5,793 nucleotides of DNA from positions 1-5,793 of the forward strand of contig JAFZOA010000305.1 in assembly GCA_017550775.1 (NCBI GenBank), in the 5' to 3' direction. The notes under the pieces are model-generated. The model saw only the letters and a list, made by a program, of their open reading frames with translations, was not told where the DNA came from and did no database searches. How positions within the stretch are numbered: the first letter of the stretch is position 1; every line of letters starts with the position of its first letter. Both the position numbers and the translations under genes were made by a program. The stretch is from Ruminiclostridium sp. (GTDB lineage: Bacteria > Bacillota_A > Clostridia > Oscillospirales > Ruminococcaceae). Below are positions 1-4,001 of this stretch, in pieces.

Positions 1-905
1 ACCGTCCGCGCGATGATGTCGCTTAAGATGCAGAACACCGCTCCGCCGAGGAAGCAGGCGGGTATCATCACTATCGGCTTTGCTGTCCCGAAAAGCATCT
101 TCACGAGGAATGGCACCGCGATACCCACGAATGTCACGGGTCCCGCGAACGCCGCCACACAGCCGGATAACAGGCTTGACAGCAGTATCATGGCGATACG
201 CACGGCCTTGATGTTCACGCCCATATCGACGGCGTAGCTTTCGCCGAGCTGATAGGCGCTGATCGGTTTCGACATGAAGAACACCGCCGTGAGCGCCGCG
301 AAGATGATGACCGCGCAGACTACCAGCGACTCCGTTTTGAAGCCGGAGAACGTACCCACCGACCAGCCGCGCAGGTTGACGATATCCGAGTCGTCGGCGA
401 AGTTCACGATGATGTCGGTTATCGCGGTGCAGATGTAGCCTATCATTACGCCGCACACGACGAGCAGGGACATACTGCGTATCCGCGAGGACATCAGGAG
501 CACCGCCGACATTGCGACAAGCGCGCCGACAAATGCCACAGCCGCCATGAGCGCCGAATTGAGCACTATCGCACCGCGCGCCGCGAGGATAAGCGCGATC
601 GCAACCGTAAGCCGCGCTCCCGACGAGATACCGAGAACAAACGGTCCCGCGATAGGGTTGTGAAAGTACGTCTGGAGCATATATCCCGACAGTGCAAGAG
701 CACCGCCGAGCACTGCCGCCGCGAGGGTTCTCGGAAGTCTTATTTTCAGCAGTATCATTTCCGAAGTATCGTCACCGCCGCCGGACAGTATGTTCAGCAC
801 TTCCCCGGGCGATATATCCGCGCTTCCCGCCGAAATGCTCAGAACGATGAATACCACCGTCAGCACGCCGAGAAGTGCGAATGAGAAGATTATTCGCTTT
901 TTCAT
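1..905 (-). CDS. FecCD/BtuC-family ABC transporter permease, 3' end cut by window edge
   Basis: This is the membrane permease of a type II ABC importer for siderophores, heme or cobalamin, and it would work as a dimer with an ATPase. I translated 301 codons from the ATG at 905-903; the frame stays open to base 1, so about 30 C-terminal residues are probably missing. A hydrophobic first helix lies at residues 5-25. The family signatures follow: RLPRT at 56-60, NPIAGPFVLGISSGA at 83-97, and a late GPVTFVGIAVP at 255-265. The last is followed by FLVK where many family members have H-x-x-R, which I believe is a common clostridial variant. It is the fourth gene of the left operon, 163 bp after the binding-protein gene. 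The ribosome site (AGAAG, close to the ATG) is weak. The family is secure. The substrate is not shown by the protein, and a corrinoid is inferred from the riboswitch upstream. No ATPase gene is visible and it may lie beyond the left edge. Confidence 0.93.
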   Translation of the reverse strand, partial: MKKRIIFSFALLGVLTVVFIVLSISAGSADISPGEVLNILSGGGDDTSEMILLKIRLPRTLAAAVLGGALALSGYMLQTYFHNPIAGPFVLGISSGARLTVAIALILAARGAIVLNSALMAAVAFVGALVAMSAVLLMSSRIRSMSLLVVCGVMIGYICTAITDIIVNFADDSDIVNLRGWSVGTFSGFKTESLVVCAVIIFAALTAVFFMSKPISAYQLGESYAVDMGVNIKAVRIAMILLSSLLSGCVAAFAGPVTFVGIAVPFLVKMLFGTAKPIVMIPACFLGGAVFCILSDIIART

Positions 906-916
906 GTCTTCTTTTA

Positions 917-1014
917 GTTTACAGTTTACAGGTTACAGTTTACAGTTGTGGTGTCGCCTGCGGCGACGGATTTGAAATAGTTTACAGTGTATGGGTTACA
1001 CTATACAGTTAACA
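917..1014. repeat. Interrupted heptamer repeat (GTTTACA type)
   Basis: Four 7-base units lie end to end at 917-944: GTTTACA, GTTTACA, GGTTACA, GTTTACA. Five more degenerate units continue at 980-1014: GTTTACA, GTGTATG, GGTTACA, CTATACA, GTTAACA. A GC-rich element (about 951-973) separates the two runs. The repeat fills the gap between the binding-protein and permease genes of one operon, so it would be transcribed. AGTGTA (986-991) and TACACT (997-1002) can also pair as a small hairpin. The repeat encodes nothing recognisable. I infer a dispersed intergenic repeat that can expand by slippage. Confidence 0.8.
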
Positions 1015-1059
1015 GTTATTCCACCGTCTGCGGGGCTTTTTAAATCCGTCGCCGCAGAC
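953..1059. repeat. GC-rich inverted repeat in the operon spacer
   Basis: The 18 bases at 956-973 and the 18 bases at 1042-1059 are reverse complements with one mismatch; the shared core is TGCGGCGACGGATTT. Inside the left arm, GTCGCC (953-958) and GGCGAC (962-967) form a tight hairpin. Beside the right arm, GTCTGCGG (1026-1033) pairs with CCGCAGAC (1052-1059), giving a competing 8-bp stem. There is no convincing U-tract after it in the operon direction, so a simple terminator is unlikely. It could be a small MITE-like or REP-like element, an RNA-processing or stability signal, or a decayed insertion. No transposase is present. Confidence 0.75.
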
Positions 1060-1068
1060 AACTCACAA

Positions 1069-2196
1069 TTATTTATTAATTTTGTATAAGTATGTGGTGT
1101 TTTCGCCTGTGTCGGCGAAAACGGTGTGAAGGTCGGTGAGTATGTCGCCGGTCTTCATGATGTCCTGATAGACGCTGCGTCCGGTACACCAGACATTACC
1201 GTTCTGAACCGCGCGGAAGCCCTTGAGTAGGTCGTTCTTGGCTGTGAGCTCCGCTATGCTGTGGATATCGCCGGATATGTTGCAGTTGTAGATGATGATG
1301 TCCGCGTCCTTCGCGTGAAGACAGAACTGCTCGGGTTCGAGAGTTACCGCAGAGAGCGCGTTGTCGTCGCCGAGGAAGTCGAACACGTTCTTCCCGCCCG
1401 CCATTTCTATCATCTTGGTGATGTAGTCGCCGGCCTTGCGGGTGACGATGCGACCGGATGAGGTGATGTAGAAGAACACGGCTGTTTTACCGCTTGACTG
1501 CACGGTATTGAGCTCGTCGAAGTGCTTTTTCTGCTCATCGAAAAGCTTTTCTCCGAGCTCCGGACAGCCCGCTATCCGCGCATAGACCTTCACCCATTCA
1601 CAGCGCCCGAGGGGGTGAGTTTCGTAGCTCGAACGGTCAACGAATACCGGTATTCCGAGCTCTTCCAGCTTCTCGCGCACCTTCGGGACATGCTCGGACA
1701 TGGTGGATTGTATCGAGAGCCGACAGCCCTGTGAGAGCAGCAGCTCATAGTCCGGTTCGCGGTACTTGCCCGCGTAGATGATGTCGCCGCGCTCCATTGC
1801 GGAACGGGCGTTTTCTATGTACCAGCCGTCCGTGTCGGTCGCCGAGAAGCGTATGTCGGAAAGCCTTCCCATAGCGTCGTAGAAGCACATCACCGCGCTT
1901 GCCGCAAGGTAGATAAGGTCGGGTGAGCGCGGTATCACGGTGACGTTGGAAGCAAGCCCCGCCGGTTCGCTGTCGGTAATGAGGTATGCGCCGCCGTCGC
2001 TCGTGGTTATCATAGCGTCGCCGGTTTCGTACTCATAGATCGTGAAGCACTCGGCATAGGCGTTTTCAAGCTTTTCCGGCGCGGCGAGACCGTCTATGAT
2101 GTATGGCGTGTCCGACTCGGCCGGAGCCTGCTCACAGCCGCAGAGGTTCGCGATCATTACGGCTGTGAGCAAAAGGGCAATAAGCTTTTTTATCAT
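1069..2196 (-). CDS. ABC transporter substrate-binding lipoprotein (TroA/BtuF-like fold)
   Basis: This is a 375-residue binding protein of the iron-siderophore/heme/cobalamin importer class. A lipoprotein signal is visible: MIKK, a hydrophobic stretch from residue 5, and a lipobox L-C-G-C with the acylated Cys at 21, so the mature protein should sit on the outer face of the cytoplasmic membrane. The first helical-hinge lobe contains IYLAASAVMCFYDAMG (95-110), DGWYIENARSAM (123-134), YAGKYREPDYELLLS (141-155) and GIPVFVDRSSYETHPLGR (181-198), a pattern I recall from clostridial importers of this group. The second lobe includes AGGKNVF (266-272) and ends near 375. The start ATG overlaps the stop of the NEAT-like gene as ATGA (2196-2193) and has AAGGAAGAAG just upstream, so the start is well supported and translation is probably coupled. 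The ligand cannot be read from the protein; a corrinoid is inferred from the operon's riboswitch. Confidence 0.92.
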   Translation of the reverse strand: MIKKLIALLLTAVMIANLCGCEQAPAESDTPYIIDGLAAPEKLENAYAECFTIYEYETGDAMITTSDGGAYLITDSEPAGLASNVTVIPRSPDLIYLAASAVMCFYDAMGRLSDIRFSATDTDGWYIENARSAMERGDIIYAGKYREPDYELLLSQGCRLSIQSTMSEHVPKVREKLEELGIPVFVDRSSYETHPLGRCEWVKVYARIAGCPELGEKLFDEQKKHFDELNTVQSSGKTAVFFYITSSGRIVTRKAGDYITKMIEMAGGKNVFDFLGDDNALSAVTLEPEQFCLHAKDADIIIYNCNISGDIHSIAELTAKNDLLKGFRAVQNGNVWCTGRSVYQDIMKTGDILTDLHTVFADTGENTTYLYKINK

Positions 2197-2615
2197 GCTT
2201 TCTTCTTCCTTGTCTTTATGACGGCGAATACCGCGCCGACGATGACGATGACTCCCACCGCCGACCCGCCCGCGATAAGCGGAACAGTCATATCGTTCTC
2301 AGCGGGGAGTGAGGACTTGTCGAAGGTTATCTCGTAGTTTATCAGGTGGGGCTCGCTCATGGCGAGGGTCTCCGCCTGTACGGAAAGCGGCTCGTCGAGC
2401 GTGTACACGGGTATCTCGAATACCGAGTTGCCCTCCGTATTCACGGGAAGGAACTCCTTGCCGTCAACTATCATCAGGTCGTAGTTCGGGCTGCTCCACT
2501 CGACTCGCGCGGTCATGCTCCCGCCCGAGACCGTGAGCTGGAGGGGAGAGGTGATGTACGCCCTTCCTGTGCCGCCCGTCATGGTTATCGCTACCGTGTA
2601 AATGCCGTCGGTCAT
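2193..2615 (-). CDS. Small NEAT-like protein with C-terminal membrane anchor and no signal peptide
   Basis: From the ATG at 2615-2613 this encodes 140 residues. Residues 3-98 look like a beta-rich, NEAT-like extracellular domain: DGIYTVAITM (3-12), GRAYITSP (17-24), VEWSSPNYDLMIVDGKEF (38-55), PVNTEGNSVFEIPV (57-70) and SEPHLINYEITF (87-98). The last segment resembles the NEAT strand that carries the ligand-contacting tyrosine, with Tyr94 the candidate here. A membrane segment at about 113-133 is followed by KTRKKKA, a positive-inside tail. I compare it with NEAT from memory of the fold pattern; a related immunoglobulin-like fold is possible. The ATG overlaps the flavodoxin stop as ATGA (2615-2612). 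A TTG at 2645 would add only ten charged residues, so neither start gives a secretion signal, which is odd for a domain that should face outward. The gene ends in an ATGA overlap with the lipoprotein gene. A role in surface capture of heme or corrinoid is inferred. Confidence 0.78.
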   Translation of the reverse strand: MTDGIYTVAITMTGGTGRAYITSPLQLTVSGGSMTARVEWSSPNYDLMIVDGKEFLPVNTEGNSVFEIPVYTLDEPLSVQAETLAMSEPHLINYEITFDKSSLPAENDMTVPLIAGGSAVGVIVIVGAVFAVIKTRKKKA

Positions 2616-3019
2616 TGATCTGTCAGCTTCTTTCCGAGCTCGCAAAGTTCCCCGAGCTCCGTTTCGTTCGCGTCGAGGTTGGTGATGTACCCCTCGTCGA
2701 TAAGCTCTGCACCGTCGTTCTTAACGCGTTTCTCCCATGCGTGCATCCAGTCGCCCGTACCCCAGTCATACGAGCCGAAGAGCAGTACCCGCTTTCCGGA
2801 GAGCTCGCTCTCGATACGCGCGAAGAACGGTTCGAACTCCGCTTCTTCAAGCTGTTCGTCGCCCATGGCGGGACAGCCGAACGCCAGCGCGTCGTAGTCG
2901 GATATATTACCCGTGAAGTCCGCAACATTGGTCGCTTCGACTCCCGCGCCCTCAGCGACGGCTTTCGCCATAGCTTCGGTGTTGCCTGTTCCGCTCCAAT
3001 AGATCACAGCAGTTTTCAT
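2612..3019 (-). CDS. Flavodoxin, short-chain, Megasphaera/Clostridium type
   Basis: This encodes a 135-residue cytoplasmic FMN electron carrier, close to the usual 135-140 residues of short-chain flavodoxins. The phosphate-binding loop WSGTGNTEAMA is at residues 8-18. The 50s flavin loop GCPAMGDEQLEE is at 48-59, and the 90s loop GSYDWGTGDWMHAW at 82-95 includes Trp91, which stacks on the flavin in the Megasphaera elsdenii protein. The start is fixed by a strong AGGAGGA ribosome site (3032-3026) six bases upstream. It is the first gene after a cobalamin-type riboswitch and terminator. Flavodoxins replace ferredoxin under iron limitation in many bacteria, and flavodoxin is also known (Salmonella) to support reduction of cob(II)alamin for adenosylation. 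The operon context favours the second role here, as inference. The next gene starts inside its stop codon. Confidence 0.95.
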   Translation of the reverse strand: MKTAVIYWSGTGNTEAMAKAVAEGAGVEATNVADFTGNISDYDALAFGCPAMGDEQLEEAEFEPFFARIESELSGKRVLLFGSYDWGTGDWMHAWEKRVKNDGAELIDEGYITNLDANETELGELCELGKKLTDQ

Positions 3020-3025
3020 ACAAAT

Positions 3026-3032
3026 TCCTCCT
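3026..3032 (-). promoter_or_regulatory. Strong ribosome binding site of the flavodoxin gene
   Basis: On the minus strand this reads AGGAGGA with a 6-base spacer to the ATG. It sits only one base past the last T of the upstream terminator tract. If the terminator hairpin forms, RNA polymerase therefore releases just before the ribosome site is made. Confidence 0.9.
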
Positions 3033-3033
3033 G

Positions 3034-3072
3034 AAAATAAAAAACAGGCTATGCCTTTCCAAAAGGCACGCC
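3034..3072 (-). terminator. Intrinsic terminator in the flavodoxin operon leader (riboswitch expression platform)
   Basis: In minus-strand RNA, TGCCTTT (3068-3062) pairs with AAAGGCA (3058-3052) around a TGG loop. The stem is extended by GGC (3072-3070) with GCC (3049-3047) across a small internal loop. It is followed by a T-rich tract, TTTTTTATTTT (3044-3034). It lies between the aptamer and the ribosome site, the layout of a transcription-terminating OFF switch. Just upstream, AAAGGC (3075-3070) could compete for the same GCCTTT, so an alternative pairing exists, though its 2-base loop would need fraying. Confidence 0.85.
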
Positions 3073-3078
3073 TTTACA

Positions 3079-3101
3079 GAGATATACCGAGCGCATATCT
3101 C
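3079..3101 (-). other. Hairpin between aptamer and terminator
   Basis: GAGATAT (3101-3095 on the minus strand) pairs with ATATCTC (3085-3079), giving a 7-bp stem with a 9-base loop. It lies in the linker between the cobalamin-type aptamer and the terminator. It may be a spacer element or part of the switching fold. No T-tract follows, so it is not itself a terminator. Confidence 0.5.
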
Positions 3102-3135
3102 ATATTAACGTGATTTCCGGTTCCGGCAGAAACAC

Positions 3136-3264
3136 AGTCTTCTTCCACGTATCTGACTTATACGTTTTACGCCTAAGTGCGTAAACATCTTCACAGTGAC
3201 CGACTCGCGGGGAATTTCACCCCATTCCGTGTCCCGATACATTCTGTTCGGGTGAAGAGAGACT
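3136..3264 (-). promoter_or_regulatory. Cobalamin-type riboswitch aptamer (short, class II-like)
   Basis: Read on the minus strand, the conserved cobalamin-riboswitch blocks occur in order. They are GGTGAAATTCC inside a GGGG/CCCC stem (3223-3209), CACTGT (3196-3191), and the B12-box-like AAGTCAGATACGTGG (3159-3145). A 7-bp hairpin, TTTACGC/GCGTAAA (3185-3179 with 3172-3166), lies between the last two. A closing stem is also possible: AGTCTCTCTTCAC (3264-3252) pairs with GTGGAAGAAGACT (3148-3136), 12 bp with two bulges. A further hairpin is CCCGA/TCGGG (3252-3248 with 3237-3233), though its outer pair would compete with the closing stem. The canonical CCTGCC after the box is absent, but the replacement is matched by the 5' strand. 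Only about 31 bases separate CACTGT from the box, so the large class I peripheral extension is missing. With the downstream terminator, the likely outcome is repression of the operon when corrinoid is plentiful. Confidence 0.8.
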
Positions 3265-3303
3265 ATATATTTTATAATTGTAGATCATTCCGATATAATC
3301 CGT

Positions 3304-3332
3304 ATTATACATCAATTTCGGCGATGTGTCAA
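3304..3332 (-). promoter_or_regulatory. Consensus sigma-A promoter of the flavodoxin/transport operon
   Basis: On the minus strand, TTGACA (3332-3327), a 17-base spacer and TATAAT (3309-3304) match the vegetative consensus exactly. Transcription should start near 3297, about 33 bases before the aptamer's closing stem. No operator is evident over the promoter, consistent with control resting mainly on the riboswitch. Confidence 0.92.
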
Positions 3333-3369
3333 TACCTTTTGACAAAATTCATTTTTTTGTGTTTTCCTA

Positions 3370-3398
3370 TTGACAAAACAGATGATGTGTTGTATAAT
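3370..3398 (+). promoter_or_regulatory. Consensus sigma-A promoter of the feo operon
   Basis: TTGACA (3370-3375), a 17-base spacer and TATAAT (3393-3398) again match the consensus exactly. The start should be near 3405. A copy of TTGACAAAA at 3339-3347 has no -10 element at the right distance and looks non-functional. The two operon promoters point away from each other, with about 37 AT-rich bases between their -35 boxes. Confidence 0.92.
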
Positions 3399-3405
3399 GT
3401 ATTCG

Positions 3406-3421
3406 GTTAGCGAAAACTAAC
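3406..3421. promoter_or_regulatory. Operator-like inverted repeat GTTAG-N6-CTAAC at the feo start site
   Basis: GTTAG (3406-3410) and CTAAC (3417-3421) are perfect inverted 5-mers with a 6-base spacer. They fall on the predicted transcription start just downstream of the -10 box, a usual place for a repressor. TTAG...CTAA half-sites resemble those of DtxR/IdeR/MntR-family metal-dependent repressors, which commonly control feo genes. A degenerate copy (13 of 16 bases) lies at 3430-3445. The regulator's identity is inferred. Confidence 0.65.
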
Positions 3422-3462
3422 ACCGTCGAGTTAGCGTAAAACAACTTTGCGTGCTTAACGTA

Positions 3463-3491
3463 TGTGCCGGTAAGATGCGCATATCTGCACA
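3463..3491 (+). other. Stem-loop in the feo 5' leader
   Basis: TGTGC (3463-3467) pairs with GCACA (3487-3491), and AGAT (3473-3476) pairs with ATCT (3483-3486) around a GCGCAT loop, leaving a bulge CGGTA on the 5' side. The transcribed feo leader is about 138 bases, long for a simple untranslated region. I do not recognise a known riboswitch in it. Confidence 0.45.
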
Positions 3492-3496
3492 GCGTT

Positions 3497-3512
3497 GTTA
3501 GTTATAACTAAC
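3497..3512. promoter_or_regulatory. Second operator-like site, a 16-bp perfect palindrome
   Basis: GTTAGTTATAACTAAC is a perfect palindrome with the same GTTAG-N6-CTAAC frame as the site at 3406-3421, 91 bp further downstream and 18 bases before the feoA ribosome site (GGAGG at 3531-3535). Two matching sites argue for one dimeric regulator, possibly by roadblock or looping. In RNA it could also fold as a 6-bp hairpin with a TATA loop. Confidence 0.65.
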
Positions 3513-3542
3513 TCACGGCGGTATCATGAAGGAGGGAAACAG

Positions 3543-3755
3543 ATGATGCCACTCAATATTGCAATACCCGACACGGATTGCGTGATTAAGAAGGTGGGCG
3601 GCTCTGCAGAGATGAGGTCGCACCTTGAGAACATAGGCTTTGTCCCGGGCAGCACAGTAAGAGTTGTGAGCTGTGTCGGTGAAAACCTTATAGTTGATGT
3701 CAAGGGTTCAAGAATAGCTCTGAGCGGAGAGCTTGCGAGTAAAATAATGGTATAA
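3543..3755 (+). CDS. feoA: FeoA, ferrous iron transport accessory protein (first copy)
   Basis: This encodes a 70-residue cytoplasmic SH3-like FeoA protein, the partner of the FeoB Fe(II) transporter. I chose the ATG at 3543 because GGAGG (3531-3535) lies 7 bases upstream; the ATG at 3546 is also possible. An in-frame start further up at 3495 would run through the palindrome and ribosome site and is unlikely. Recognisable family blocks are IKKVGGSAEMRSHLENIGFVPGSTV (about residues 15-39), LIVDVKGSRIALSGELASKIMV at the end, and the typical GF-x-PG turn. Its stop codon overlaps the ribosome site of the second feoA, so the two are co-translated from one message. FeoA is thought to modulate FeoB; why two copies exist is unknown. 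Confidence 0.92.
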   Translation: MMPLNIAIPDTDCVIKKVGGSAEMRSHLENIGFVPGSTVRVVSCVGENLIVDVKGSRIALSGELASKIMV

Positions 3756-3767
3756 AGGAGAAAAGCT

Positions 3768-4001
3768 ATGAATCTGAGGAAAGCAGGAATAGGAAGCACC
3801 GTGACGGTCACGAAGATCGGCGGCGAGGGCGCAGTAAAGCGCCGCATCATGGACATGGGGCTCACCAAGGGAACGCAGGTCACCGTCCGCAAGGTCGCGC
3901 CGCTCGGAGACCCTATCGAGCTCACAGTTCGCGGCTATGAGCTGTCGATTCGCAAGGGCGACGCGGAGATGATCGAGGTCACAGGAGGAACGAATCAATG
4001 A
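3768..4001 (+). CDS. feoA: FeoA, ferrous iron transport accessory protein (second copy)
   Basis: This encodes a 77-residue FeoA-domain protein. It has VTVTKIGGEGAVKRRIMDMGLTKGT (about 12-36), then VTVRKVAPLGDPIELTVRGYELSIRKGDAEMIEV (about 38-71). The block PLGDPIEL-x-VRGYELS-x-R is characteristic of clostridial FeoA proteins encoded next to feoB. It differs clearly from the first copy, which has no PLGDP segment, so this is an old duplication and not a recent tandem copy. The AAAGGAG ribosome site (3754-3760) overlaps the stop of the first feoA. Its own stop overlaps the feoB start as ATGA (3998-4001), suggesting coupled translation and near-equal production with FeoB. Confidence 0.95.
   Translation: MNLRKAGIGSTVTVTKIGGEGAVKRRIMDMGLTKGTQVTVRKVAPLGDPIELTVRGYELSIRKGDAEMIEVTGGTNQ

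Noticed and set aside
917..1014. CRISPR array
   Set aside because: The units are 7 bases long and contiguous, with no 25-40 base repeats or unique spacers and no cas genes.
1026..1059. Terminator after the binding-protein gene
   Set aside because: The stem is plausible but no T-tract follows it in the operon direction, and the permease beyond it probably belongs to the same operon.
2612..2645. Frameshifted fusion of flavodoxin with the NEAT-like protein
   Set aside because: Both parts are full-length domains joined by a normal ATGA overlap, and a cytoplasmic flavodoxin fused to a surface anchor makes little sense; no slippery sequence is seen.
2615..3034. 139-codon open frame on the plus strand
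   Set aside because: It is antisense to the flavodoxin gene, which has FMN-binding motifs and a strong ribosome site; the plus-strand product has no recognisable features.
3177..3410. 77-codon plus-strand frame across the regulatory region
   Set aside because: It covers the aptamer, both promoters and a feo operator, has no ribosome site, and its product is not protein-like.
3495..3542. Upstream in-frame start for the first feoA
   Set aside because: The extra 16 residues would be encoded by the palindrome and the ribosome site, and FeoA family proteins begin at the MMPL position.
3524..3925. 133-codon open frame on the minus strand
   Set aside because: It runs opposite the two feoA genes, which are clear family members with ribosome sites.
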